The notes: generated from the letters alone by a model not told the origin. A stretch of 64,000 nt of DNA from JAJCYK01 sp965212195 (GCA_965212195.1 CBDBUW010000002.1:1-64000), one strand, 5' to 3'. Shown: positions 18,301 through 26,317, counted from the first letter of the stretch. Numbers and translations are program-made.

Positions 18301-19478
18301 ACCGGGGTCACCTCAAAGCTGATCATAGTGCCGTCATCCAGTACATCCAGGGTGTAGGTAGTAGCAGTGGCTCCCACGATCTCTACTCCATCACGCAGCC
18401 AGCGGTAAGTAGAGGTGCCCTCCAGGTCGCCGTCTGCATCGTCAAAGGTATAATCGCCGGTTAGCACTTGGCCTACTTCCAGGGTGCCGGTCACCGCCAC
18501 ACCAGTAGCAGTGGGGGCGGTATTGGCTGGTAATATTGGTCCTACTTCAGAACTGACTACCGGGATACCGGATAAAGTGCCGGTCAAAGCCACCGGGGTC
18601 ACCTCAAAGCTGATCATGGTGCCGTCGTCGGCCACATCCAGGGTATAGGTAGTGGCAGTGGCTCCCACGATCTCTACACCATCGCGCAGCCAGCGGTAAG
18701 TGGAGGTGCCTTCAAGGTCGTTCTCGGTATCAGAGTATGTATAATCCCCGGTTAGCACTTGCCCTACTTCCAGGGTACCGGTAATAGAAAGCGCTGAAGC
18801 CACCGGGGCATCATTGGTAATGGTAATTGAAATATCATCGGTAACCGTGATCAAACTAGCGTCGGTTACCGAAGCCGTAATAGTATGAACACCGGCACTT
18901 AAGGTGGTGGTAGAAACAGCTCCTCCGGTACCTAGTGAGCCATCGATGCTGGACGACCAGTCGATATTGTCCGTCAAGTCACCGTCCTCATCGTCGTTGG
19001 CGGTACCTGTAAAATCGACCAAAGCACCCTGCGCAAAACTTGAGGCATCAGCGGGGGTTAAGATACTCACCGTAGGAGGGGTGTCGTTATCTTCAATAGT
19101 AGCAGTATGGATAATATCGGTGCCCAGGCTACCTGAAGTGGGGGTCTCCAGGGTAATGATCACGGTTTCATCAGATTCTGTAAGCACGTCATCATTGATA
19201 GTGACTACAATATCTTGTGTAGTTACCCCGACCAAAAAGGTTAATGGGGAAAGGGTTATGGTGTAATCTTCCAAGGCTCCCTCCGTGGCGGTACCCGTTA
19301 CAGTAAAGGGGACATCAATATCAACCCCAGCAGCCACATCCAATTGGACGGTGGCGGTGAAAGTGGCGATGTCTTCAGCTCCGGTTTGCGCTGTGCTGGT
19401 AAACTCTATCACCTGGCCAAAGGAGTTAGCCGTTAGCAGTAGAGTACCGATCAATAATAATATTCTCGCAAATCCCAT
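15240..19478 (-). CDS. Giant T9SS-secreted repeat protein, N-terminal part (before frameshift)
   Basis: The ATG at 19478 begins a clear signal peptide (FARILLLIGTLLL, cleavage near NSFGQ). A Calx-beta-like domain follows (about 22-132, with ITINDDVLTESDETV), then a PKD/cadherin-like beta domain (about 133-222, with a DDEDGD loop), then repeat units 1-12 of 97 residues each. The last 31 residues (from NRSGKH) are out of frame because of the extra base at 15334-15342. Calx-beta, cadherin-like and Ig-like repeats suggest a calcium-stabilised extended fibre, for adhesion or gliding. The gene starts 36 bp after the stop of the small Kre9-like gene and is followed by the caspase-like gene, all on one strand, which suggests an operon. 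The domain assignment is by motif and function is inferred. Confidence 0.88.
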   Translation of the reverse strand: MGFARILLLIGTLLLTANSFGQVIEFTSTAQTGAEDIATFTATVQLDVAAGVDIDVPFTVTGTATEGALEDYTITLSPLTFLVGVTTQDIVVTINDDVLTESDETVIITLETPTSGSLGTDIIHTATIEDNDTPPTVSILTPADASSFAQGALVDFTGTANDDEDGDLTDNIDWSSSIDGSLGTGGAVSTTTLSAGVHTITASVTDASLITVTDDISITITNDAPVASALSITGTLEVGQVLTGDYTYSDTENDLEGTSTYRWLRDGVEIVGATATTYTLDVADDGTMISFEVTPVALTGTLSGIPVVSSEVGPILPANTAPTATGVAVTGTLEVGQVLTGDYTFDDADGDLEGTSTYRWLRDGVEIVGATATTYTLDVLDDGTMISFEVTPVAATGVSPGTAVVSPEVGPIGAANTVPTASAVTVTGTLEVGQILTGTYTYTDADGDLEGTSTFRWLRDGVEIVGATALTYTLDVLDDGAMISFEVTPVAATGVSPGTAVVSPEVGPVLPANTAPTATGVAVTGTLEVGQLLTGDYTFDDADGDLEGTSTYRWLRDGVEIVGATATTYTLDVADDGTMISFEVTPVALTGVLTGTAVVSPEVGPVLPANTAPTATGVAVTGTLEVGQLLTGDYTFDDADGDLEGTSTYRWLRDGVEIVGATATTYTLDVADDGTMISFEVTPVALTGVLTGTAVVSPEVGPVLPANTAPTATGVAVTGTLEVGQLLTGDYTFDDADGDLEGTSTYRWLRDGVEIVGATATTYTLDVADDGTMISFEVTPVALTGVLTGTAVVSPEVGPVLPANTAPTATGVAVTGTLEVGQLLTGDYTFDDADGDLEGTSTYRWLRDGVEIVGATATTYTLDVADDGTMISFEVTPVALTGVLTGTAVVSPEVGPVLPANTAPTATGVAVTGTLEVGQLLTGDYTFDDADGDLEGTSTYRWLRDGVEIVGATATTYTLDVADDGTMISFEVTPVALTGVLTGTAVVSPEVGPILPANTAPTATGVAVTGTLEVGQLLTGDYTFDDADGDLEGTSTYRWLRDGVEIVGATATTYTLDVADDGTMISFEVTPVALTGVLTGTAVVSPEVGPVLPANTAPTATGVAVTGTLEVGQVLTGDYTFDDADGDLEGTSTYRWLRDGVEIVGATATTYTLDVADDGTMISFEVTPVALTGVLTGTAVVSPEVGPILPANTAPTATGVAVTGTLEVGQLLTGDYTFDDADGDLEGTSTYRWLRDGVEIVGATATTYTLDVADDGTMISFEVTPVALTGVLTGTAVVSPEVGPVIPANTAPVASSVLITGNLEVGELLTGNYVYTDADGDLEGVSLYRWLRDGVTIRGATAQTYTLVVSDESTTISFEVTPVSLTGVLVGTAVESPGVGPNRSGKHRTYRHRCFNQRDHRSWGNTNRKLYL
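15334..15342 (-). other. Single-base frameshift in the giant repeat gene
   Basis: At the end of unit 12, the plus-strand run TTGGGCCCC contains one base too many, most simply a fourth C. Removing it joins GVGP to IGAAN and restores perfect repeat sequence through unit 13. The N-terminal frame otherwise continues for 31 nonsense residues to a stop at 15240. It may be a real mutation, a phase-variable tract or a sequencing or assembly error in a hard-to-resolve array. Confidence 0.9.
15612..17939 (-). repeat. Homogenised block of eight near-identical 291-bp repeats
   Basis: Units 4-11 of the array differ from one another at only a few positions, such as the GTTAGCAATTG/GTTAGCACTTG and TACAGG/TATAGG alternatives. 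Units 12-20 encode the same fold but share far less nucleotide identity. This indicates recent amplification or gene conversion within the block. Such a block readily changes copy number and is a common site of short-read assembly collapse. Confidence 0.95.
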
Positions 19479-19514
19479 AATACCTTGGTGTTCTTTTACT
19501 TTCTGAGCGGCTGG

Positions 19515-20252
19515 TTAATCTGGATTATCAGGTGGTGCTGGAAGTATCCTGGGGCCACTTGATCCGCCATCATCCGATAAAATGATCACCAGCGGAGCGG
19601 CCACCGCCAGAGGAATCAATTTTATTGTTAGGGGGACTTTCCTTTTGACAGAAAAATATCCACCCTGGTGGGATTGCGTAGAGGAGGTGCTACTTATTTT
19701 AATGGAATACCCTTGACCGGGCTTAGTATCTATTGGTACCACCCATTTGTAAGAGCCATCATTAGAGGTTCGAGATATGGTGCCGATCTTGCGATCATCA
19801 CGAAATAGTTCAATGTCAACATAGTTTTCAGGGTTACTACCTAACCAAGTAATGGTTTGAGTAGTCCCTCTTCTTACTCCACCACCTACAGGGAAGGTGA
19901 CTTGTAGGGGAGAAAACGTTAGTTTTGCCCGCACTTCAAATACCAGATCCCCATCAAAGGCTATCAATTCCCGGGCAACATTCCAATCTATAAATCGATT
20001 ACTTCCTCCTGGAACATCCGGGCCGACATCGCCTTCCACATAGATAAGTGGCAAAATAAAATCATTTGCTGAACTAAAAAGTTGGACTTCGAATAGCTGC
20101 CCGGGCAATTCGGCTTGAAGGTCGTAGGTTACCCTTACCACCGTGTCACTAAGCTGACTAGCTTGGATGTTTGTCACCTGCTGGGCATTCAATAACCCAG
20201 GAGTTACCAGGACTAATATTAGAAGGGCTTTACCGATTATTGTTTGCGTCAT
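19515..20252 (-). CDS. Exported protein with Kre9-like beta domain and C-terminal membrane anchor
   Basis: The frame opens at a GTG (20279), but the ATG at 20252 gives a standard signal peptide (MTQTIIGKALLILVLV, cleavage near LLNAQQ), so 245 residues are preferred. The N-terminal half is a beta domain. The segment with TQTITWLGSN, VDIELFRDD, IGTISRTSNDGSYKW and GYSIKISS resembles the Ser/Thr-rich Kre9/KNH family domain seen in bacterial surface proteins. A hydrophobic segment (about 205-225, IKLIPLAVAAPLVIIL) precedes a short Gly/Ser/Pro tail, so the protein is probably anchored at its C terminus and facing the periplasm. It is first in the minus-strand cluster with the giant repeat protein (36-bp gap). 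A chaperone, anchor or partner role for the giant protein is an inference. The exact function is unknown. Confidence 0.72.
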   Translation of the reverse strand: MTQTIIGKALLILVLVTPGLLNAQQVTNIQASQLSDTVVRVTYDLQAELPGQLFEVQLFSSANDFILPLIYVEGDVGPDVPGGSNRFIDWNVARELIAFDGDLVFEVRAKLTFSPLQVTFPVGGGVRRGTTQTITWLGSNPENYVDIELFRDDRKIGTISRTSNDGSYKWVVPIDTKPGQGYSIKISSTSSTQSHQGGYFSVKRKVPLTIKLIPLAVAAPLVIILSDDGGSSGPRILPAPPDNPD

Positions 20253-20327
20253 TTTGCCTGTCCAGCAATTTGGACGCACAAGTTACTTATTTATGGGTAT
20301 TTATACAAATAATATAATTCAATGTTT

Positions 20328-20364
20328 AAAAAGTACTATGTCGTGAAAGTTACAATTATAGTAC
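20328..20364 (-). terminator. Probable terminator behind clpC
   Basis: On the minus strand, 40 bp past the clpC stop, GTACTAT and ATAGTAC form a 7-bp stem around an 18-nt loop, followed by TTTTT. It would separate clpC from the downstream surface-protein cluster. Confidence 0.5.
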
Positions 20365-20403
20365 ATAATGCATTGAACTGGTAAATGGGGAATTATTTGA
20401 GGA

Positions 20404-22932
20404 CTATTTCTCCTCTTTGGGTACCTTCTTTTTGCGGATTTTGATCTTCAATTCTTCACTTTTTCCGTCATAATCCGCCACAATAACATCACCTTCCACA
20501 ATATCGCCCTTAAGTATTTCCTCGGCCACCACATCTTCTAAGTATTTCTGGATAGCACGGTTTAGGGGTCGTGCTCCATATTGCGGATCATAGCCTTTTT
20601 CGGCCAGAAAATCTTTAGCCTTAGCCGTCAATTCAACTTGATAACCAAGATCGGTTATTCGGCTAAACAATTTGATCAAGGTAATATCAATGATTTTATG
20701 AATATCTTCTCTTTTAAGAGAATTGAATACGATCACATCATCCAAGCGATTCAAGAATTCCGGACTAAAAGTTTTCTTTAATGCTTTCTGAATAGTGGAC
20801 CGCATAATATCGTCCATGTTTTCCTCACGGGTACCAGTGGAGAATCCAATTCCTGCCCCGAAGTCTTTAAGATCCCTGGCACCGATATTGGAGGTCATAA
20901 TAATGATGGTGTTTCGGAAATCTACTTTACGACCCAAACCGTCAGTAAGAATACCGTCGTCCATTACCTGCAACAGGATATTGAACACGTCAGGGTGGGC
21001 CTTTTCAATTTCGTCCAATAATACTACGCTGTAAGGCTTTCGCCGCACTTTCTCGGTCAGCTGACCTCCCTCTTCGTAGCCTACATAGCCAGGAGGAGCC
21101 CCCACTAGTCGAGACACACTGAACTTCTCCATATACTCACTCATATCCACACGGATCAGCGCTTCGTCTTTATCGAACAAATAGGAGGCCAGTACTTTAG
21201 CCAACTCGGTTTTACCCACACCGGTGGGGCCCAGAAAAACAAATGAGCCAATGGGCTTTTTGGGATCCTTAAGTCCTACTCTGGTTCTTTGAATGGCTTT
21301 TACTAATTTGTTAATGGCATCTTCCTGCCCTACCACCCTATTGGTTAACTCATCGCCCATGCCCAGCAGCTTCAAGCTTTCGTTTTGAGCTATTCTACTG
21401 GTGGGAATACCGGTCATCATACCGATTACTTCCGCCACATTTTCCTCGTCTACCGTATACCGCCGTGTTTTGGTTTCCTCTTCCCATTTCAACTTGGCCA
21501 TATCCAGTTGCTCGATCAACTTCTTCTCTTTGTCTCGCAGTTGGGCTGCTTCTTCATATTTTTGGCTCTTTACAACCCGATTTTTTTCTACTTTAATATC
21601 CTCAATAGCTTCTTCAAGCTTTATTACATCATCCGGGACGTAAATATTATTTATGTGAACCCTCGATCCGGCTTCATCCAGTACATCAATAGCTTTGTCT
21701 GGCAAATACCGGTCGCTGATATAGCGATCTGATAGTTTCACACAAGCATTGATGGCAGCTTCAGTATAATTGACGTGATGGTGGTCTTCGTACTTGTTTT
21801 TGATATTCTCAAGGATCTCTATGGTTTCCTCCGGGGTGGTGGGATCAACCATTACCATTTGAAACCGTCTAGCCAAGGCACCGTCTTTTTCAATATATTG
21901 ACGGTATTCATCCAAGGTTGTGGCCCCAATACATTGAATCTCCCCCCGTGCCAAAGCAGGCTTGAACATGTTTGAGGCATCCAGCGACCCGGAAGCTCCA
22001 CCTGCACCTACAATGGTGTGTAATTCGTCAATGAACAAAATTACCTCCGGTGATTTCTCCAGTTCATTCATCACCGCCTTCATACGCTCCTCAAATTGAC
22101 CCCGGTACTTGGTACCCGCTACTAACGATGCCAGGTCCAGAGTTACCACTCGTTTTCCAAACAGGACTCGGGATACTTTTTTCTGGATTATGCGTAAAGC
22201 CAGGCCTTCGGCAATGGCCGTTTTACCCACTCCTGGTTCTCCTATTAGAATGGGATTATTCTTTTTTCTACGACTTAAAATCTGCGCTACCCTTTCGATC
22301 TCCTTTTCCCTTCCTACAATAGGATCCAATTTGTCTTCCTCGGCTAGCTTAGTTAAATCTCGACCGAAATTATCTAAAACCGGAGTTCGGGATTTTTCAG
22401 AACTTTTGCTGCCTTCCTTTGAAGAAGATGATCCGCCAAAAATTCGTGAAGAATCATCATCGGGGTCATCGGTCTCCGAGGAGGCCATGGGATTGTCGGT
22501 CTGGTATTCCAAAAGTTCTTTGACCACTTCGTAGTTAACCTCAAATTTCTCCATGATCTGCGATGCAATATTGTCTTCATCGCGAAGTATGGAAAGTAGT
22601 AAATGCTCCGTTCCAATCAACTGGCTCTTGAATATTTTTGCTTCCAGATAAGTGATCTTTAAGACCTTCTCCGATTGACGGGTTAAAGGGATATTGGATA
22701 GATTCTTTACTTCGCTGGAGGCCGTACCTTTGGTAGCTTGTTCTATAGCCACTCTCAAGTCATCAATAGAAACTCCCAGCTTCTGTAAAAGGCTGATAGC
22801 TACACCTTCACCTTCACGAATCATTCCCAATAGCAAGTGCTCGGTGCCGATATAATCATGGCCCAGACGTAAAGCTTCTTCCCTGCTCAGGGAAATCACT
22901 TCTTTCACTCTATTGGAAAATTTCGCCTCCAT
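20404..22932 (-). CDS. clpC: ATP-dependent Clp protease ATP-binding subunit ClpC
   Basis: The 842-residue protein is a full-length class I Hsp100 unfoldase. It has two Clp N repeats (about 1-145), an acidic/Ser-rich linker (150-183), a first AAA+ domain with Walker A GEPGVGKT (231-238) and Walker B LFIDELH, a middle region with a UVR-like segment (SQKYEEAAQLRDKE), and a second AAA+ domain with GPTGVGKT (568-575) and LLDEIEKAH. It unfolds substrates for the ClpP chamber in the cytosol. The UVR-type middle region distinguishes it from ClpA and ClpB. The basic C-terminal tail (KKKVPKEEK) is typical. An adaptor gene, clpS, lies 7 kb away in this window; ClpP is not present. Transcription is monocistronic by context. 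Confidence 0.97.
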   Translation of the reverse strand: MEAKFSNRVKEVISLSREEALRLGHDYIGTEHLLLGMIREGEGVAISLLQKLGVSIDDLRVAIEQATKGTASSEVKNLSNIPLTRQSEKVLKITYLEAKIFKSQLIGTEHLLLSILRDEDNIASQIMEKFEVNYEVVKELLEYQTDNPMASSETDDPDDDSSRIFGGSSSSKEGSKSSEKSRTPVLDNFGRDLTKLAEEDKLDPIVGREKEIERVAQILSRRKKNNPILIGEPGVGKTAIAEGLALRIIQKKVSRVLFGKRVVTLDLASLVAGTKYRGQFEERMKAVMNELEKSPEVILFIDELHTIVGAGGASGSLDASNMFKPALARGEIQCIGATTLDEYRQYIEKDGALARRFQMVMVDPTTPEETIEILENIKNKYEDHHHVNYTEAAINACVKLSDRYISDRYLPDKAIDVLDEAGSRVHINNIYVPDDVIKLEEAIEDIKVEKNRVVKSQKYEEAAQLRDKEKKLIEQLDMAKLKWEEETKTRRYTVDEENVAEVIGMMTGIPTSRIAQNESLKLLGMGDELTNRVVGQEDAINKLVKAIQRTRVGLKDPKKPIGSFVFLGPTGVGKTELAKVLASYLFDKDEALIRVDMSEYMEKFSVSRLVGAPPGYVGYEEGGQLTEKVRRKPYSVVLLDEIEKAHPDVFNILLQVMDDGILTDGLGRKVDFRNTIIIMTSNIGARDLKDFGAGIGFSTGTREENMDDIMRSTIQKALKKTFSPEFLNRLDDVIVFNSLKREDIHKIIDITLIKLFSRITDLGYQVELTAKAKDFLAEKGYDPQYGARPLNRAIQKYLEDVVAEEILKGDIVEGDVIVADYDGKSEELKIKIRKKKVPKEEK

Positions 22933-23043
22933 ACTCTAGACTTTAGTACTCATGTAAAGGTATACTGATTAGATTTATTATACCATGAATTAAAACAATT
23001 TTTCTCATATAGGAAACCCAGTACAATCAATCCTTGGCCAATT

Positions 23044-23682
23044 TTACCGGCTATTCATTAATATATTTCCGGCCGCCGGACCTTCACAAAACAACAAATC
23101 AATTATACTACAATTAGCTACAAACTTCTGGCCAAAAATCTGATTATAATTACATGGCTTATATAAAGGATTAATTTTCAAGGCTTTCTTTGGATGGATT
23201 TTTGACCTCCAATCCTGAATCCCAGCAGGCGCCTCATGAGTAAAGCTCTGGTTCTTAATCAAACTAAATTTCATGCCTAAAAGTTTCTGGCAAAGGTCGA
23301 AAAATTCGTAGTTAAGGTCCACTAAAAAGCGGATCTCCCTTCGATAAATGGCCTCGAACATTTCAGCATAATGTTCGAAAAAAGGAGCTTTCCCATAGGC
23401 GGAACGGATACTTCGCCAATGATGATTTACCCACTTTTGACGGTAATCTATCTGTACATCCTTTAGCTTCATTTTAGGCGCCTGGTGCCTGATGGGAATG
23501 GATAGCTCATAGGGGCCTTGAGCTGTCAGGATACGGCATCGATTTCGATAACTTTGTTTGACATAGTGTTCCTCAATTTCCCATATGATCTGGTCAAAAT
23601 GGCTAACCACCGTGAAATATTCAATACAGGGCAGATAATGGGATTCAATAAGAATGCCCGGAGGAATATTTGCCTGTGCCAT
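23044..23682 (-). CDS. WbqC-family protein
   Basis: The protein has 212 residues from the ATG at 23682; the open frame extends 8 codons further to a TTG, which is less likely. Motifs typical of the WbqC-like family are visible: the N-terminal ESHYLPCIEYF, the ENYxKQSYRNRCRI-like segment (here HYVKQSYRNRCRI), WVNHHWRSIRSAYGKAPFFEHY, and a C-terminal region ending in the CEGP stretch. The family was named from an O-antigen cluster gene and is common in Bacteroidota; its reaction is not established. The gene is divergent from mltG with a 57-bp gap. No polysaccharide genes are adjacent, so a link to glycan synthesis here is only by family name. Confidence 0.8.
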   Translation of the reverse strand: MAQANIPPGILIESHYLPCIEYFTVVSHFDQIIWEIEEHYVKQSYRNRCRILTAQGPYELSIPIRHQAPKMKLKDVQIDYRQKWVNHHWRSIRSAYGKAPFFEHYAEMFEAIYRREIRFLVDLNYEFFDLCQKLLGMKFSLIKNQSFTHEAPAGIQDWRSKIHPKKALKINPLYKPCNYNQIFGQKFVANCSIIDLLFCEGPAAGNILMNSR

Positions 23683-23739
23683 AGCGTTCAAAATAAAGTA
23701 ATTCAAATGGTTTTAGAAAGTAATTGTTAATTTTGCGCT

Positions 23740-24777
23740 ATGAAAAAGAGCCGAAAATTTATCATTATAGGGATCGTTGTATTCAGCGTTTTACTGAGCT
23801 CGATTTCATTCTATATTTATCAGGTATTAAAAACTCCCAATCTCCTGGTAGAACAGCCCGATCGATACTTTCACATATACCCTGATGCTACCTTTAAAAA
23901 TGTTCAGGATTCACTATTGGCAGGAAATTACATAACCGATTTGGTTTCCTTCAGCTTATTAGCCAAGTACATGGACTATCATATTTCAGTTAAACCCGGC
24001 CGATACTTGCTGAAGCAGGACATGACAAATTTGCAAGCCATACAATTACTTCGATCGGGCAATCAAGAACCCGTTAATATAACCTTTAACAATGTGCGCC
24101 TTATTGAGGAGTTGGCTCCTAAGATCTGTCAGAACATTGCCTTGAAGGCCGAAGATTTCCATGAATTGTTGAATGATAGCACTGTTTATCAAAAGTACGG
24201 TTTTGACCGCCAAAATTTTATCTCAATGTTCATACCCAACACCTACGAGGTGTATTGGAATATCTCTGCCACGGATTTGATGGACCGTATGAACCGGGAA
24301 TACCAGGGTTTTTGGAATGAGGAGCGCCTGTCTAAGGCCCGTGAAATTGGATTAAGTGAACTGGAAGTTTCGGTACTGGCCAGTATTGTGAATGCCGAAA
24401 GTCAAAAAGCTGATGAGTTTTCAAGGATTGCCGGAGTCTATTTGAATCGATTGAACAAGGGCATGGCCCTGCAAGCCGATCCCACACTGGTCTTTGCATT
24501 GGGTGATTTCACCATTCAAAGAGTACTCAATGAGCATAAAGAAATCGAGTCGCCCTACAATACTTATAAATATCAAGGATTGCCACCAGGGCCTATTCGA
24601 GCACCTTCCATTGCTGCTGTAAATGCAGTTCTTGAGTATGAAGCTCATAATTATTTATATTTTTGTGCCAGAGAGGATTTTTCTGGGTACCACAATTTCG
24701 CTACTAACTTAACACAGCATCTAAGAAACGCCAGGATTTATCAAAACGCTCTGAACAAAGCCAAATTATACCGTTAA
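23740..24777 (+). CDS. mltG: Endolytic murein transglycosylase MltG
   Basis: The 345-residue YceG-family protein has one N-terminal membrane helix (about 7-27), a LysM-like subdomain, and the catalytic domain with Glu220 in IVNAESQKADEF. The conserved segments QADPTLVFALG and GLPPGPI follow. It cleaves nascent glycan strands at the outer face of the inner membrane and sets strand length. The stop overlaps the next start by one base (TAATG), so the thioesterase gene is translationally coupled. Together with yihY it forms a compact three-gene plus-strand unit. Length and motifs are normal for the family. Confidence 0.95.
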   Translation: MKKSRKFIIIGIVVFSVLLSSISFYIYQVLKTPNLLVEQPDRYFHIYPDATFKNVQDSLLAGNYITDLVSFSLLAKYMDYHISVKPGRYLLKQDMTNLQAIQLLRSGNQEPVNITFNNVRLIEELAPKICQNIALKAEDFHELLNDSTVYQKYGFDRQNFISMFIPNTYEVYWNISATDLMDRMNREYQGFWNEERLSKAREIGLSELEVSVLASIVNAESQKADEFSRIAGVYLNRLNKGMALQADPTLVFALGDFTIQRVLNEHKEIESPYNTYKYQGLPPGPIRAPSIAAVNAVLEYEAHNYLYFCAREDFSGYHNFATNLTQHLRNARIYQNALNKAKLYR

Positions 24778-25202
24778 TGTTTGTACATAATACAGAGCTT
24801 AGGGTCAGGTATGCCGATACGGATCAAATGGGCTATGTTTATTATGGAAATTATGCCGCTTACTACGAAGTGGCCCGGGTAGAAAGTTTGCGTCACTTGG
24901 GTTATGCTTATAAAGATTTAGAAAAACAAGGTGTGATGATGCCGGTGCTGGAAAACTCTTCTCAATTTATCAGGCCTGCAAAATATGATGAATTACTACG
25001 CATTGAGGTAACCTTAAAAGAAATGCCCAGTGTAAGAATACGCTTTCATTATCAGATCTTTAACGAAGAAAATACTTTGATTCACACGGGCGAGACTTTG
25101 TTGGCATTCGTAAAAGTAGATTCCGGTAGACCCTGTAGGCCTCCGCAGGTGATGGTGGACTTGTTTAAACCGTTCTTTGATGAAAACCAGGATCTTAAAT
25201 AA
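24777..25202 (+). CDS. ybgC: Acyl-CoA thioesterase, YbgC/4-hydroxybenzoyl-CoA type
   Basis: The 141-residue hot-dog fold protein has the active-site stretch RYADTDQMGYVYYGNY, with Asp16 as the likely nucleophile or base, and a conserved YYEVARVE helix. Family members hydrolyse acyl-CoA or acyl-ACP thioesters; YbgC of proteobacteria is linked to the Tol-Pal envelope system, but no tol genes occur here. The start overlaps the mltG stop by one base, and the end overlaps the yihY start by 23 bases. The substrate cannot be deduced. Confidence 0.88.
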   Translation: MFVHNTELRVRYADTDQMGYVYYGNYAAYYEVARVESLRHLGYAYKDLEKQGVMMPVLENSSQFIRPAKYDELLRIEVTLKEMPSVRIRFHYQIFNEENTLIHTGETLLAFVKVDSGRPCRPPQVMVDLFKPFFDENQDLK

Positions 25203-26163
25203 GATCACCAACTCCAAATATTTTGGTAGTCTAGTGGGGCTTTTAAAAAGAGTCCGCCTTAAGAAAAGAGGGATCTCACTCTATGATATCATTGTGGTTT
25301 TTTTTGAAAAACTTCAAAACGATGAGATTGTGACCCGGGCCAATGCGGTGGCCTTTAATTTTACCTTGTCCATTTTTCCAGCGATCATATTTATCTTTAC
25401 TCTAATTCCCTACATCCAGATCCCACAGCTTCCGGACCTAAACGACCAAGTGATGAACTTCTTGAGCGGCTGGTTACCCGGCTCTATGTACGAAGTTACG
25501 GCCAGCACCATTGAAGACATCATTAGCAAACGCCGTGGTGGATTGCTGTCTTTCGGGTTTTTGTTCAGTCTTTTATTGGCGACCAATGGTATGGTTTCGC
25601 TGATGAAGGCATTTAACCGTTGTTACAGGACCGTAGAAAGCCGCAATTTCTGGAAATCCAGGTTTATCGCCATTAGTCTTACCATTATGCTGGCCCTGGT
25701 GTTGTTCTTGGCCATGCTCTTGCTGGTGATCGGGCAGCAGGTCATCATTTTTCTTGAAAATGCCGACTGGATCTACATTGACATTCAAGCTTATGTCTTC
25801 TACTTGGTACTGGCACTGAGGTTTGTGGTATTGTTCTTCATATTCCTTATTGCCATATCTTCCATATATTATCTGGCACCAGCAGTTCACGATCGCTGGA
25901 AGTTCTTCTCATCCGGATCTCTTACTGCCACCTTGCTCAGCCTGGCGGTGACCTTCGCATTCTCCTATTACATCAACAATTTCGGAGCATATAATAAATT
26001 CTTCGGATCAATTGGAGTGCTGATTGCTCTAATGGTATGGCTATCCATATTGTCGGTTATCATGCTCATCGGATTTGAAATTAACGCTTCTATAGATAAA
26101 ACGGCCAAACAAAGGCCCAAACAACCTGTTGTGAAAGAGCTGGAAGAATCAAAAACCCTTTAG
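25180..26163 (+). CDS. YihY/UPF0761 family inner-membrane protein
   Basis: The 327-residue protein (ATG at 25180; a TTG lies one codon upstream) has a soluble N-terminal region and about six membrane helices from residue 60 to 300. The family motifs RANAVAFNFTLSIFPAIIF, SFGFLFSLLLATNGM and NNFGAYNKFFGSIG are present. The family was once called ribonuclease BN by mistake and is now described as YihY/BrkB-like membrane proteins of uncertain function. The C terminus is Lys-rich and cytosolic. It overlaps the thioesterase gene by 23 bp and ends the mltG unit. A tRNA promoter follows within 6 bp. Confidence 0.9.
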   Translation: MKTRILNKITNSKYFGSLVGLLKRVRLKKRGISLYDIIVVFFEKLQNDEIVTRANAVAFNFTLSIFPAIIFIFTLIPYIQIPQLPDLNDQVMNFLSGWLPGSMYEVTASTIEDIISKRRGGLLSFGFLFSLLLATNGMVSLMKAFNRCYRTVESRNFWKSRFIAISLTIMLALVLFLAMLLLVIGQQVIIFLENADWIYIDIQAYVFYLVLALRFVVLFFIFLIAISSIYYLAPAVHDRWKFFSSGSLTATLLSLAVTFAFSYYINNFGAYNKFFGSIGVLIALMVWLSILSVIMLIGFEINASIDKTAKQRPKQPVVKELEESKTL

Positions 26164-26168
26164 TTGTC

Positions 26169-26199
26169 TTTGTAAAAAATCAATTATAGATTAGTTTTG
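26169..26199 (+). promoter_or_regulatory. Promoter of tRNA-Ser
   Basis: TTTG (26169-26172), a 19-nt spacer and TAGTTTTG (26192-26199) match the Bacteroidota consensus exactly. The tRNA begins 23 bp downstream. Confidence 0.8.
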
Positions 26200-26221
26200 C
26201 ACACCTGATTTGCAGGTTCCC

Positions 26222-26306
26222 AGAGGGTTGGCGGAGTGGTCGAACGCGGCGGTCTTGAAAACCGTTGTACCGCGAGGTACCGGGGGTTCGAATCCCTCAC
26301 CCTCTG
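26222..26306 (+). tRNA. tRNA-Ser (anticodon UGA)
   Basis: The cloverleaf is complete. The acceptor stem AGAGGGT pairs with ACCCTCT, and the discriminator is G. The anticodon loop CTTGAAA carries TGA. There is a long class II variable arm with stem GTACC/GGTAC and a T-arm with GGTTCGAAT. The 3' CCA is not encoded. The last 16 nt of the gene and 13 nt beyond are repeated 167 bp downstream. Confidence 0.97.
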
Positions 26307-26317
26307 CAATTAAGAAG

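Larger units (their letters stand above)
12992..18812 (-). repeat. Array of twenty 291-bp (97-residue) tandem repeats
   Basis: Twenty tandem units lie within the giant gene. Each is 291 bp, including the divergent ones, and the whole array measures 20 x 291 + 1 bp; the odd base is the frameshift. Each unit encodes a beta-sandwich repeat with the pattern V-G-Q-x-L-T-G-x-Y, then DADGDLEG (a calcium-site-like acidic loop), RWLRDG, a YTL strand and FEVTPV, ending VGPxxPAN. Such repeats are found in cadherin- and Ig-like adhesive surface proteins. Confidence 0.95.

Noticed and set aside
12992..18812. Regular repeats that might be read as a CRISPR array or satellite
   Set aside because: Units are 291 bp, have no spacers and encode an uninterrupted protein repeat apart from one base.
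18904..19266. Plus-strand open frame opposite the giant repeat gene
   Set aside because: It is a mirror of a Val/Thr/Asp-rich coding sequence, has biased composition with no family motif, and lies wholly within the minus-strand gene.
22109..22534. 141-codon plus-strand open frame opposite clpC
   Set aside because: It is a shadow of the linker and first ATPase domain of ClpC, with no independent signals.
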